This document shows, piece by piece, positions 36,540-46,281 of a stretch of DNA of 64,000 bases. The number at the start of each line of letters is the position of its first letter. Position 1 is the first letter of the stretch. Origin of the DNA: Microbacteriaceae bacterium X2B (GTDB lineage Bacteria > Actinomycetota > Actinomycetes > Actinomycetales > Microbacteriaceae); the NCBI GenBank assembly GCA_005502445.1, contig SCPB01000008.1, positions 1-64,000 of the forward strand, in the 5' to 3' direction. Both the position numbers and the translations under genes were made by a program. The notes under the pieces are model-generated. The model saw only the letters and a program-made list of their open reading frames with translations. It ran no database searches and was not told where the DNA came from.

Positions 36540-37556
36540 CTACGACCGAGCGGCGGATTCGCTTGTGGCGGGTGACGATCCGGTGGTGGCGGAGACGAGG
36601 TCGGCGCCCTTGCCGTCGTCGTCGGTCTCTGTGTAGACCGCTTCGGAGTCTACCCCAGCCTCGGGTCGCCACTCGCGGCCGGGCACGTAGGGCCCCGGCT
36701 CCGCTCCGGTGTGCCGGGCGCGCTGGACGAGGATGATGACGATGCCGACGAGGACGGCGCACCACGCGGCCCAGACGTTCACCCGGATGCCGAGGAAGAG
36801 CTCGCTCGGATCGAGGCGGATCGACTCGAAAACACTCCGGCCCAGGCCGTACCAGATCAGGTAGGCGCCGAGGAGCTTGCCCCACTGCACCCTGAGCCGG
36901 GCATCCAGCAGCAGGAGCACGGCGACGCCCGCGAGGTTCCAGACGATCTCGTACAGGAAGGTCGGGTGGAAGAGGGTCGACTCGGGGAGTCCGACCGGGA
37001 TCGCGTCGTTGGGCCGGTCGATCTCGAGCCCCCAGGGCAGGTCGGTCGGAAGGCCGAAGAGCTCCTGGTTGAACCAGTTGCCGAGTCGCCCGAACGCCTG
37101 CGCGAGAAGGAGCCCGGGCGCGAGGGCGTCGGCGAACGACCAGAATCGGATGCCCGTCATGCGGCAGCCGAGCCAGACGCCGATCGCGCCGCCGATCAGG
37201 GCGCCGAAGATCGCCATGCCGCCTTCCCAGATGCGCAGCGTCGCCCACAGGTCGGCGCCCTCGAAGAAGTAGTCGTCGGGATGGGTGAGCACGTGGTAGA
37301 CGCGCCCGCCGATGATGCCGAGGGGCACGGCGAAGAGGGCGATGTCGAGAGTGATCCACGGCTCCGCACCGCGGCGGGTCAGCCGACGGTTGGTGAGCAT
37401 CGTCGCGGCGACGATGCCGAGCAGGATGCACAGGGCGTATGCGTAGATCGTGACGTCGACCGTGATCCAGGTCAGGCCGAGATCGCGGAGCCACTGGCCG
37501 AGGTTGAAGGCCTGCCATTCCGGGCTCGGACTCGGGATGCTCAGAGGGTGGATCAC
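36540..37556 (-). CDS. lgt: Prolipoprotein diacylglyceryl transferase
   Basis: A polytopic membrane enzyme that adds diacylglycerol to the lipobox cysteine of exported lipoproteins. It has 338 residues and about seven hydrophobic helices. The signature GRLGNWFNQELFGLPTDLPWG lies near 150, and GGRVYHVLTHPDDY near 85 supplies catalytic-region residues. The last 60 residues are a polar, Asp/Glu/Ser-rich cytoplasmic tail, as in many actinobacterial Lgt. The GTG start has AGGAAAGG upstream. It follows trpA, as in mycobacteria and other actinobacteria, and has a possible own promoter (TAGGCT at 37592-37597). Confidence 0.95.
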   Translation of the reverse strand: MIHPLSIPSPSPEWQAFNLGQWLRDLGLTWITVDVTIYAYALCILLGIVAATMLTNRRLTRRGAEPWITLDIALFAVPLGIIGGRVYHVLTHPDDYFFEGADLWATLRIWEGGMAIFGALIGGAIGVWLGCRMTGIRFWSFADALAPGLLLAQAFGRLGNWFNQELFGLPTDLPWGLEIDRPNDAIPVGLPESTLFHPTFLYEIVWNLAGVAVLLLLDARLRVQWGKLLGAYLIWYGLGRSVFESIRLDPSELFLGIRVNVWAAWCAVLVGIVIILVQRARHTGAEPGPYVPGREWRPEAGVDSEAVYTETDDDGKGADLVSATTGSSPATSESAARS

Positions 37557-37591
37557 GGTGGGAGGACCTTTCCTGATGGAGGACGCGAGTC

Positions 37592-37597
37592 AGCCTA
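37592..37597 (-). promoter_or_regulatory. Possible lgt promoter -10
   Basis: TAGGCT on the minus strand in the 57-bp gap between trpA and lgt. The transcript would start near 37585, leaving a leader of about 30 nt that includes the AGGAAAGG ribosome binding site. No good -35 is seen. Confidence 0.4.
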
Positions 37598-37613
37598 GCG
37601 GCGACGTTCGGGC

Positions 37614-38395
37614 TCAGTCGGTGCCGGCGGCGAGCTCGGCCGCGACGGCCGCGACGGCGCTCACGCCGCCGTCGGCGAGGGCGGAGACCAGGCGCGAGCC
37701 GACGATCGCCCCATCGGCGTAGCTCAGCACGTCGCGCACCTGATCGGAGGTGGAGATGCCCAGCCCCACGCAGGCGCTCGTCGATCCGGCCTCGCGCAGG
37801 CGTGCGATCACGCTGCGCGCAGCGGCGTCGACGTCGGCGCGCGCACCGGTGATGCCCATCGTCGACACGGCGTAGACGAAGCCTCGGCTGGAGGCGACGG
37901 CCTGCTGCATGCGCGCGGGGCTCGACGAGGGAGCGGCGAGGAATACGCGATCGAGCCCGTGCTCGTCGGAGGCCGCCAACCAGTCGTCTGCCTCGTCGGG
38001 GATGAGGTCGGGGGTGATGAGCCCCGCTCCCCCGGCGCTTTCGAGGTCGGCTGCGAACCGCTCGACGCCGTACTGGAGGACCGGGTTCCAGTAGGTCATC
38101 ACGAGCACGGGGGCGTCGACGCGGGCGCGGATGCGCTCGACGGCCTGGAAGCCGTGCGCGAGCCTGAAGCCGTTCTGCAGCGCCGTCTGCGTCGCGCGCT
38201 GGATCGCGAGGCCGTCCATGACGGGATCGCTGTACGGCAGCCCGAGCTCGACGACGTCGACGCCGTTCTCGACGAGGGCGACGGCGGCCTCGACGCTCGT
38301 GCCCAGGTCGGGGAACCCCACGGGGAGGTAGCCCACGAGCGCGCCCGAGCCCGCATCGACGCGGCGTCGGATGACGCGCTCGACGGCGCTCGCGA

Positions 38396-38399
<4 letters not shown>
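37614..38399 (-). CDS. trpA: Tryptophan synthase alpha chain
   Basis: Splits indole-3-glycerol phosphate to indole, which is channelled to TrpB. The 261-residue TIM barrel shows [21 protein letters not shown] near 25, the catalytic glutamate in [18 protein letters not shown] near 50, and the conserved region [13 protein letters not shown] near 155. The later phosphate-binding loops [10 protein letters not shown] and GAIVGSRLV are present. The ATG overlaps the trpB stop (ATGA). Confidence 0.97.
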
Positions 38400-39627
<1,228 letters not shown>

Positions 39628-39631
<4 letters not shown>

Positions 39632-40404
39632 GAGATCTCCCGGAATCGAGCGAGGGCGGCTCGCGGGTCGCCGCCGGTCACGAGTGCTTCGCCGACGAGC
39701 ACCGCGTCGGCACCGGATCGGCGGTAGTGCACCACGTCGTCCAGGCCGAGGACGGCCGACTCTGCGATGCGCACGGTGCCGTCGGGGATCAGCGGCGCGA
39801 GACGGCCGAAGAGGTCGCGGTCGAGCGCGAAGGTCGACAGGTCGCGGGCGTTGACGCCGATGAGCGCGGCGCCGAGGTCGACGGCGCGGCGCACCTCGTC
39901 GGCGTCGTGCGTCTCGACGAGAGGGGTCATGCCGAGCTCGAGCGCGAGCGCGTGCAGGCTCGCGAGCGTCGCGTCGTCGAGCGCCGCGACGATGAGCAGC
40001 ACGAGGTCGGCCCCGGCTGCGCGCGCCTCGAGCACCTGGTAGGGCTCGGCGATGAAGTCTTTGCGCAGGAGGGGCGTGTCGACGGCGGCGCGCACCGCGA
40101 TGAGGTCGTCGAGGCTGCCGCCGAAGCGGCGCTCCTCGGTCAGGACGCTGATCGCGCTCGCGCCGCCCGCCGCGTACTCGCTCGCGAGCGCCGCCGGATC
40201 GGGGATCGCCGCGAGAGGTCCGCGCGAAGGGCTGGCCCGCTTGACCTCGGCGATGACCTTGATCGTCTCGGCGGGGGCGAGAGCGGCGCGCGCGTCGAGG
40301 GCTGCCGACCGCGCGTGCGCCTCGGCCTCGACCTGCGCGAGCGGGCGGTGCTCGCGCCGGCGCGCGGCGTCAGCGAGGGCTCCGGCGACGAGGTCGCCGA
40401 GCAC
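39628..40404 (-). CDS. trpC: Indole-3-glycerol phosphate synthase
   Basis: Closes the indole ring from carboxyphenylamino-deoxyribulose phosphate. The 258-residue barrel shows [15 protein letters not shown] near 50, the catalytic lysine and glutamate regions [15 protein letters not shown] near 90 and [15 protein letters not shown] near 110, and [15 protein letters not shown] near the end. The GTG at 40404 abuts the stop of the preceding small membrane protein gene with no spacer. trpD and trpF are not in the window; in actinobacteria the TrpF step is often done by the bifunctional PriA isomerase encoded elsewhere. Confidence 0.96.
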
Positions 40405-40635
40405 TTAGCCGTGCGCCTTCGAGGAGTGGTGCGGATCCTTCACGCCATAGCCGGCGCGCGCCATGAGGGCTCCGACGACGACTCCGACGATGACGAGGGC
40501 TGCGCTCGCCCAGACGAGCGCGGGGATCGTGAACCAGAAGGCGAAGGTGCCGATCGTGAAGGCCACGAGGATGATCGTCACGGCCGTCCAGGCGGCGGGC
40601 GAGTGTCCGTGGCCGGGGTCGGACTGCGCGTTCAT
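40405..40635 (-). CDS. HGxxPAAW-type small membrane protein
   Basis: A 76-residue protein with two predicted membrane helices (about 16-36 and 40-61), preceded by the N-terminal signature HGHSPAAWT, which names the actinobacterial HGxxPAAW family. It ends in a His/Lys-rich tail. Function is unknown, but the family is repeatedly encoded between trpE and trpC. The ATG at 40635 has CAGGAG upstream. A TAGACT overlapping the stop codon of the previous gene could give it its own promoter. Confidence 0.82.
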   Translation of the reverse strand: MNAQSDPGHGHSPAAWTAVTIILVAFTIGTFAFWFTIPALVWASAALVIVGVVVGALMARAGYGVKDPHHSSKAHG

Positions 40636-40702
40636 GGCTCTCCTGAAGGGTGAAGGACGGTGATGGCCGAGCCGGAGCCGTTGGCCCCGGTCGAACCGTC
40701 TG

Positions 40703-40708
40703 AGTCTA
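40703..40708 (-). promoter_or_regulatory. Possible -10 upstream of the HGxxPAAW gene
   Basis: TAGACT on the minus strand, whose TAG is also the stop codon of the preceding membrane protein gene. The transcript would start near 40696 and carry a leader of about 60 nt with a good ribosome binding site, followed by trpC, trpB and trpA. Confidence 0.3.
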
Positions 40709-41290
40709 TCGTGCCGTGGGATCCTGGCCGTCGCTGAGAGCATCCCAGGCGTCGAGCCGGTCGACATCCGCGGCCGCTCCAGCGGGTGCCGTGCGCACGG
40801 CCTCGTACTTGCGGGCGCGGTCGGGCCAGCGGCGCGCGGTCGCGACGATGAGGACACCCGCTGCGAGACCGAGGATGCCCGCCGCGAGTGCGAGGTACGG
40901 CCAGCCGGATACCGCCACCTCGCCGACGAGCGACCGGACGGACTCGGCTCCCTCGATGCCGCTGAGCGCCGTCACCGCCGGAGCGGCGGCCGCGACCGGG
41001 TCGCCCAGCGCGAGCGCCGCCGAGGCGATGATCGCGGCCGACAGCAACGACTGCAGCACGCCGAGAACGGCGCGGAAGACGGGACCGGCGAGGGCGAGCG
41101 CGGCGGCGAGGGCGAGCGCGGCGAGGGCGAGCGCGGGCAGCGCGGGGGCCGCGACCTCGCCCGCCGCCGCGACGGCGCGGCCGTCGTCGATGCGGAGGGT
41201 GACCCAGGTCTGCGTCCAGGCGAGCAGCGCGAGCCCCGCCACGGCGATGGGGGCGAGCAGTGCGCTCGCGCGCACGCGGGCGGGGGTCAC
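40706..41290 (-). CDS. Trp-region conserved membrane protein (TIGR02234 type)
   Basis: A 194-residue membrane protein with four hydrophobic helices (about 8-26, 49-69, 72-97 and 130-151) and a polar C-terminal tail. It matches in place and build the conserved membrane protein found next to trpE in many actinobacteria, with WTQTWVTLRI after the first helix. Its function is unproven; a role in tryptophan transport or sensing has only been guessed from context. The GTG start overlaps the trpE stop (GTGA). Confidence 0.82.
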   Translation of the reverse strand: MTPARVRASALLAPIAVAGLALLAWTQTWVTLRIDDGRAVAAAGEVAAPALPALALAALALAAALALAGPVFRAVLGVLQSLLSAAIIASAALALGDPVAAAAPAVTALSGIEGAESVRSLVGEVAVSGWPYLALAAGILGLAAGVLIVATARRWPDRARKYEAVRTAPAGAAADVDRLDAWDALSDGQDPTAR

Positions 41291-42807
41291 GTCGTCGCCG
41301 CCCGGAGCGCGTTCGCGATCGCGACCGCCCGCAAGGGCGCCGCGGCCTTGTTCACCGTCTCCTGATGCTCGGTGGCGGGGTCGGAATCGGCGACGAGTCC
41401 GGCGCCGGCCTGCACGCGCGCGACGCCATCGCGCAGGTACGCCGTGCGGATCGCGATCGCGAGGTCGACGTCGCCGGAGAACGCGAAGTAGCCGACCACT
41501 CCCCCGTACACGCCGCGGCGAGCGGGTTCGAGCTCGTCGATGATCTGGAGCGCGCGCGGCTTGGGCGCGCCGCTGAGGGTGCCGGCGGGGAAGGTCGCGC
41601 GGAACACGTCGATCGGCGACGACCCCGGTCGCAGGTCGCCCTCGACGCTCGACACGAGGTGCATGATGTGGCTGAACCGCTCGACCTGCATGAACTCGGT
41701 CACCTCGATCGTGCCGGCGCGGCAGACCTTCGAGAGGTCGTTGCGGGCCAGGTCGACCAGCATGAGGTGCTCGGCCTGCTCCTTCTCGTCGGCGAGCAGC
41801 TCGTCGGCGAGCTCCTGATCGGCCTCCGGCGTCTCGCCGCGCGGTCGCGAGCCGGCGATCGGGTGCGAGTAGACGCGCCCGTCGGTGACCTTCACGAGCG
41901 CCTCGGGCGAGGAGCCCACGATCGCGTACGGATCGCCCCCGGCCGTCGTGAGCGTGAGCGCGTACATGTAGGGCGAGGGGTTGAGTGCGCGCAGCACCCG
42001 GTAGACATCGAGGGGGGATGCCGTGAGCGCGTGATCGAAGCGCTGCGAGATCACGACCTGGAAGACGTCGCCATCGCGGATGAACCGCTTCGAGGCCCCG
42101 ACATCGGCCTGGTACTCCTCCGGTGTCGAGCGGGGGCGCGGGGTCGGGGCGGCTGCGAGGTCGATGCGGGCCGGCTCGGGGTTCGCGGGCCGGCCGAGCT
42201 CGCCTTCGAGGGCGTCGAGGCGCTCCTGGGCGTCGCGCCACAGCGCATCGGCGTCGTGGTCCTCGTCGACGAGCGCTGACACGACGAGCGAGACGGTGCC
42301 CTGCCGGTGGTCCATGACGAGCAGCTCGCTCACGAAGGCGAAGGCCAGCTCGGGGCAGGGGAAGTCGCTCGGCGGGGCATCCGGCAGATTCTCGAGCTGT
42401 CGCACGGCGTCCCAGCCGATGAAGCCGACGAGCCCGCCCGTCAGCGGCGGATGCGCGGGATCGCGCGGCGAGGCCCAGCGGGCGTGGAGCGCGTCGAGGG
42501 CCGCGAGCGTCGAGGGCGGTACCTCGTCGCCGAAGGCGCGCACGGCGCTGAGGCCGTAGTCGATCCAGGCCGACCGCCCCTCGTGCTCGGTCAGGACGCC
42601 GAAGGAGCGCACGCCGATGAACGAGTAGCGCGACCAGATGCCGCCCTGCTCGGCCGATTCGAGCAGGAATCCGCCCGGGCGGTTCTCGGCGAGCGCGCGG
42701 TACAGCCCGACGGGCGTGAGGGCGTCGGCGAAGATCGTGCGCACGACGGGCACGACGCGCGAGGACGCGAGCTGCCGGTCGAAGTCGGAGCGCGAGGTGT
42801 CGGTCAT
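41287..42807 (-). CDS. trpE: Anthranilate synthase component I
   Basis: Makes anthranilate from chorismate and the ammonia supplied by TrpG, the committed step of tryptophan synthesis. It has 506 residues. The N-terminal region holds the feedback-inhibition motif LLESAEQGGIWSRYSFIG near 50. The catalytic domain has VSQRFDHALTA near 270-280, AGSRPRGETPEADQELADELL near 345, and the C-terminal GTLSGAPKPRALQII near 430. The ATG overlaps the hisI stop. No leader peptide with tandem Trp codons is possible here because there is no gap upstream, so transcription attenuation at trpE is unlikely. Confidence 0.96.
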   Translation of the reverse strand: MTDTSRSDFDRQLASSRVVPVVRTIFADALTPVGLYRALAENRPGGFLLESAEQGGIWSRYSFIGVRSFGVLTEHEGRSAWIDYGLSAVRAFGDEVPPSTLAALDALHARWASPRDPAHPPLTGGLVGFIGWDAVRQLENLPDAPPSDFPCPELAFAFVSELLVMDHRQGTVSLVVSALVDEDHDADALWRDAQERLDALEGELGRPANPEPARIDLAAAPTPRPRSTPEEYQADVGASKRFIRDGDVFQVVISQRFDHALTASPLDVYRVLRALNPSPYMYALTLTTAGGDPYAIVGSSPEALVKVTDGRVYSHPIAGSRPRGETPEADQELADELLADEKEQAEHLMLVDLARNDLSKVCRAGTIEVTEFMQVERFSHIMHLVSSVEGDLRPGSSPIDVFRATFPAGTLSGAPKPRALQIIDELEPARRGVYGGVVGYFAFSGDVDLAIAIRTAYLRDGVARVQAGAGLVADSDPATEHQETVNKAAAPLRAVAIANALRAATT

Positions 42808-43220
42808 CGACCCTCCTTCAGCGGCGACGCCGGACCGCTCGTCTCGGACGACGCGGGCAGGAAGGCGTCGACGTCGAAGCAGCGGCGCGACCCCGTGTGG
42901 CAGGCCGGGCCGACCTGCTCGACCTGCACCAGGAGCGCGTCGCCGTCGCAATCGAGCGCGGCCGACCGCAGCAATTGGATGTTGCCGCTCGTGTCGCCCT
43001 TGCGCCAGTACTCCTGGCGCGATCGGCTCCAGTAGGTCACGCGACCCTCGGTGAGGGTGCGGCGCACCGCTTCGGCGTCCATGTAGCCGAGCATGAGGAC
43101 CTCGCCCGAATCCCACTGCTGCACGACGGCGGGCAGCAGGCCGCGGTCGTCGAACCGCGAGCGCTCGATGACGGCGGCCGCGGCGGCGGCGTCGATCGTG
43201 ACGGCGTCGAGTGGGCTCAT
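42804..43220 (-). CDS. hisI: Phosphoribosyl-AMP cyclohydrolase
   Basis: Opens the purine ring of phosphoribosyl-AMP in the third step of histidine synthesis. The 138-residue single-domain enzyme has [16 protein letters not shown] near 42, [18 protein letters not shown] near 64, and the metal-binding cysteines in [21 protein letters not shown] near 90-112. It is not fused to HisE, which is encoded separately at 44882-45145. It overlaps hisF and trpE by 4 bases on either side. Confidence 0.95.
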   Translation of the reverse strand: MSPLDAVTIDAAAAAAVIERSRFDDRGLLPAVVQQWDSGEVLMLGYMDAEAVRRTLTEGRVTYWSRSRQEYWRKGDTSGNIQLLRSAALDCDGDALLVQVEQVGPACHTGSRRCFDVDAFLPASSETSGPASPLKEGR

Positions 43221-43978
43221 CGCACGCTCATCCCTTCTGCGCGCAGCGCGCCCTTGACCTCGCCGACGGTGAGCTCGGCGTTGTGGAAGACGCTCGCCGC
43301 GAGCACGGCGTCGGCTCCCGCGGCGATCGCGGGAGGGAAGTGCTCGAGAGCGCCCGCCCCGCCCGAGGCGACGACGGGGACGGTCGCGACGGCGTGCATC
43401 GCGGCGATCAGCTCGGTGTCGAACCCCGCCTTCGTCCCGTCGGCGTCGATCGAGTTCACCAGCAGTTCGCCGGCGCCGCGACGGATCGCCTCGAGCGCCC
43501 AGGAAACGGCGTCGATGCTCGTTCGCATGCGGCCGCCGTGCGTGGTGACGACGAACCCGCTCGCGGCCGAGGCGTCGCGCGTGACGTCGAGCGAGAGCAC
43601 GCACACCTGCGCGCCGAAGCGGTCGGCGATCTCGTCGATGAGCGCCGGCCGGGCGATCGCGGCGCTGTTGACGCCGATCTTGTCGGCGCCGTGGGCGAGC
43701 AGTCGAGCGACGTCCTCCGCCGTGCGCACTCCCCCGCCGACCGTCAGCGGGATGAACACCTGCTCGGCGGTCGCGCGCACGACGTCGTAGGTCGTCGCGC
43801 GATTGTCGACGGTCGCCGTGACATCGAGGAAGGTGATCTCGTCGGCCCCCTGCTCGTAGTACCTCTTGGCGAGCTCGATGGGGTCGCCGGCGTCGCGGAG
43901 GTTCAGGAAGTTCACGCCCTTCACGACGCGACCGCCGGCGACGTCGAGGCAGGGGATGACGCGGACGGCGACGCTCAT
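43217..43978 (-). CDS. hisF: Imidazole glycerol phosphate synthase subunit HisF
   Basis: The cyclase half of the HisH-HisF complex, forming imidazole glycerol phosphate and AICAR. The 253-residue barrel has the N-terminal catalytic aspartate in [19 protein letters not shown] near 12. Later come [14 protein letters not shown] near 47, [13 protein letters not shown] near 80, the second catalytic aspartate in [17 protein letters not shown] near 170, and [13 protein letters not shown] near 200. HisH and HisA are not in the window. It overlaps hisG by one base and hisI by four. Confidence 0.96.
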   Translation of the reverse strand: MSVAVRVIPCLDVAGGRVVKGVNFLNLRDAGDPIELAKRYYEQGADEITFLDVTATVDNRATTYDVVRATAEQVFIPLTVGGGVRTAEDVARLLAHGADKIGVNSAAIARPALIDEIADRFGAQVCVLSLDVTRDASAASGFVVTTHGGRMRTSIDAVSWALEAIRRGAGELLVNSIDADGTKAGFDTELIAAMHAVATVPVVASGGAGALEHFPPAIAAGADAVLAASVFHNAELTVGEVKGALRAEGMSVR

Positions 43979-44817
43979 CAGATGCGCGCGGCGTGGATCG
44001 GACTGACGAGGATCGCCCGGGCGCCCAGGTCGTACAGGACGTCCATGACGTGATTGGTGTCGAGCTTGGGCACCATCGCGCGGACGGCGACCCAGTCGGG
44101 GTCGGCGAGCGGGCTCACCGTCGGCGACTCGAGCCCCGGAGTGACCTCCTGGGCCTGCGGCAGCAGCGCGCGAGGCAGGTCGTAGTCGATGAGCACGTAC
44201 TGCCGGGCGACGAGCACGCCCTGCAGCCGTCGCTGCAGCGTCGCGATGCCGGGGAGCTCGGGCCGAGCGGTGATGAGTACCGCAGTCGATTCGAGGATCA
44301 CCGGACCGACGATCTCGAGCCCCTGCGCGCGAAGGGTGGATCCGGTCGATACGACGTCGGCGACCGCGTCGGCGACGCCGAGCCGGACGGCCGACTCGAC
44401 GGCGCCGTCGAGTCGCACGAGTTCGGCGACGACGCCGTGGGCGGCGAGGAAGTCGCCGACGAGCCCCGGATAGCTCGTCGCGATGCGCCGCCCCCCCAGG
44501 TCGGCGAGCTCGTGCACCGTGCCGGGCACCGCCGCGAACCGGAAGGTCGAGTCGCCGAAGTCGAGCGACTGGATCTCGCCGGCGCGCGACCCGGAGTCGA
44601 GCAGCAGGTCGCGACCGGTGATGCCGACGTCGAGCGCGCCCGAGCCGACGTAGGTCGCGATGTCGCGCGGGCGGAGGTAGAAGAACTCGACCCCGTTGCG
44701 GGGGTCGGCGACGGTGAGCGCGCGCGGGTCGCGTCGGCCGACGTAGCCGGCCTCGACGAGCATCTCGACTGCCGTCTCGGAGAGGGAGCCCTTGTTGGGC
44801 ACCGCGATTTTCAGCAT
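43978..44817 (-). CDS. hisG: ATP phosphoribosyltransferase, long form
   Basis: Joins ATP and PRPP in the first, feedback-inhibited step of histidine synthesis. The 279-residue protein begins [20 protein letters not shown], holds [14 protein letters not shown] near 75, and has the PRPP loop in [20 protein letters not shown] near 150. The C-terminal 75 residues are the histidine-binding regulatory domain of the long HisG type, so no HisZ is needed. ATG at 44817 is the conserved start. It is 64 nt after hisE. Confidence 0.95.
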   Translation of the reverse strand: MLKIAVPNKGSLSETAVEMLVEAGYVGRRDPRALTVADPRNGVEFFYLRPRDIATYVGSGALDVGITGRDLLLDSGSRAGEIQSLDFGDSTFRFAAVPGTVHELADLGGRRIATSYPGLVGDFLAAHGVVAELVRLDGAVESAVRLGVADAVADVVSTGSTLRAQGLEIVGPVILESTAVLITARPELPGIATLQRRLQGVLVARQYVLIDYDLPRALLPQAQEVTPGLESPTVSPLADPDWVAVRAMVPKLDTNHVMDVLYDLGARAILVSPIHAARI

Positions 44818-44881
44818 GGGGATCTCTTCATCGGCCGCGCGGAACGCGGAGGGCGGGGCGGTGGCTGCGCTCATCACTGCT

Positions 44882-45145
44882 CTAGAGGTGCGTGTAGACG
44901 TCATCGAGGCTCAGGCCCTTAGCGAGCATGAGCACTTGCACGTGGTAGAGCAGCTGCGAGATCTCCTCGGCCGTGGCCTCGGCGCTCTCGTACTCGGCGG
45001 CCATCCACACCTCGGCGGCCTCCTCGACGATCTTCTTGCCGATCGAATGCACGCCCGCATCGAGTCGCGCGACGGTGCCGGAACCGGCAGGGCGGGTACG
45101 AGCGGTCTCACCGAGTTCGGCGAAGAGGGCGTCGAAGGTCTTCAC
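44882..45145 (-). CDS. hisE: Phosphoribosyl-ATP pyrophosphatase
   Basis: Hydrolyses phosphoribosyl-ATP to phosphoribosyl-AMP, the second histidine step. The 87-residue all-helical protein has the MazG-like metal motif [18 protein letters not shown] near 38-55 followed by [17 protein letters not shown]. The GTG at 45145 lies 8 nt after TACCCT, which could be a -10 giving a nearly leaderless mRNA. That would make hisE the first gene of a hisEGFI-trp transcript. A hairpin between it and the FKBP gene supports a transcript boundary. Confidence 0.94.
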   Translation of the reverse strand: MKTFDALFAELGETARTRPAGSGTVARLDAGVHSIGKKIVEEAAEVWMAAEYESAEATAEEISQLLYHVQVLMLAKGLSLDDVYTHL

Positions 45146-45153
45146 AACCGTCC

Positions 45154-45186
45154 AGGGTACCGGGCGGCGCCGGATGCTCGGCGCCG
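45154..45186 (-). promoter_or_regulatory. Boundary between the FKBP gene and hisE: hairpin and possible promoter
   Basis: Perfect 8-bp arms CGGCGCCG (45165-45172 and 45179-45186) around a 6-nt loop begin 12 bases after the FKBP stop and could end that transcript. Just past it on the minus strand TACCCT (45154-45159) can serve as a -10 for hisE. No U tract and no good -35 are seen, so both calls are tentative. Confidence 0.4.
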
Positions 45187-45197
45187 GCGGAGCCCGC

Positions 45198-45566
45198 TCA
45201 GCCGATGCCGAGCAGATCGATGACGAAGACGAGGGTCTTGCCCGAGAGCCGATGGCCGCCGCCCGCGGGGCCGTATGCGAGCTGCGGCGGGCACACGAGC
45301 TGCCGTCGACCGCCGGCCTTCATGCCGGGGATGCCCTGCTGCCAGCCGGCGATGAGGCTTCCGAGCGGGAAGGTGATCGAGGCGCCGCGGTTCCAGGAGG
45401 CGTCGAACTCCTCGCCGGTGTCGAACTCGACGCCGACGTAGTGCACGTTCACGGTCGAGCCGGGCGTCGCCTCCGCGCCGTCGCCGACGACGAGGTCGGT
45501 GATGACGAGCTGCTGGGGCGCCGGGCCCTCGAAGAAGTCGATGTCGGGCTTGGTGAGTTCGCTCAT
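45198..45566 (-). CDS. FKBP-type peptidyl-prolyl cis-trans isomerase
   Basis: A 122-residue cytoplasmic single-domain FKBP, a proline isomerase assisting protein folding. Key stretches are [22 protein letters not shown] near 40-60, [22 protein letters not shown] near 70-90 (active-site Trp), and PPQLAYG with a C-terminal [11 protein letters not shown]. No signal peptide or lipobox is seen. The ATG at 45566 has GGAGGGC upstream and is preferred to the in-frame ATG three codons earlier. It sits between rpe and hisE. Confidence 0.94.
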   Translation of the reverse strand: MSELTKPDIDFFEGPAPQQLVITDLVVGDGAEATPGSTVNVHYVGVEFDTGEEFDASWNRGASITFPLGSLIAGWQQGIPGMKAGGRRQLVCPPQLAYGPAGGGHRLSGKTLVFVIDLLGIG

Positions 45567-45614
45567 GCCCTCCATCCAATCAGACCGGGAACGGCCAGGA
45601 TGCCCGGTAGGTGC

Positions 45615-46277
45615 TCAGTGCGCGTGCGCCGCAGCGGCGGACCGCAGCTCGGCGATCGCCTCCTCGATGTCGACCGCGCCGTAGACGCTCGACCCGGCGA
45701 CGAACGTGTCGGCACCCGCCTCGGCGGCGATCCCGATCGTGTCGACCGTGATGCCGCCGTCGACCTGCAACCGCACGTCGAGACCGTCTGCGCCGACGAC
45801 CTGGCGCAGCGCCCGGAGCTTGGGCATGGTCTCCGCCATGAACGACTGCCCCCCGAACCCCGGCTCGACGGTCATCACGAGCACCTGGTCGAACTCGGGC
45901 AGCAGGTCGAGGTAGCCCTCGACCGGCGTGCCGGGCTTGATCGCGAGCCCGGCACGCGCGCCGCGGGCGCGGAGTGCGCGGGCCGTTGCGACGACATCGG
46001 CGGCGGCCTCGGCATGGAAGGTCACCGACGAGACGCCCAGTTCGGCGTAGCCGGGGGCCCAGCGGTCCGCGTCGCTGATCATCAGGTGCACATCGAGCGG
46101 GATCGGCGAGACCTCCTGGATGCGCCGGACCATCTGCGGGCCGAACGTCAGGTTGGGCACGAAGTGGTTGTCCATGACGTCGACGTGCACGAAGTCGGCC
46201 GTGCCGATGCGCTCGAGGTCGCGCTGCATGTTCACGAAATCGGCCGACAGGATGCTCGGATTGATGCGCACGGTCAC
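45615..46277 (-). CDS. rpe: Ribulose-phosphate 3-epimerase
   Basis: Interconverts ribulose 5-phosphate and xylulose 5-phosphate in the pentose phosphate pathway. The 220-residue barrel has INPSILSADFVNMQRDLERI at the start. Metal and catalytic residues lie in HVDVMDNHFVPNLTFGP near 32-48, DVHLMISDADRW near 62, VEPGFGGQSFM near 140, and the second aspartate in VDGGITVDT near 175. The GTG is 4 nt after the rsmB stop; TACGCT 6 nt upstream could also give a leaderless start. Confidence 0.96.
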   Translation of the reverse strand: MTVRINPSILSADFVNMQRDLERIGTADFVHVDVMDNHFVPNLTFGPQMVRRIQEVSPIPLDVHLMISDADRWAPGYAELGVSSVTFHAEAAADVVATARALRARGARAGLAIKPGTPVEGYLDLLPEFDQVLVMTVEPGFGGQSFMAETMPKLRALRQVVGADGLDVRLQVDGGITVDTIGIAAEAGADTFVAGSSVYGAVDIEEAIAELRSAAAAHAH

Positions 46278-46281
46278 GTCG

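Noticed and set aside
42804-42860. Trp leader peptide or attenuator upstream of trpE
   Set aside because: trpE overlaps hisI by 4 bases, so there is no leader; no run of Trp codons is seen.
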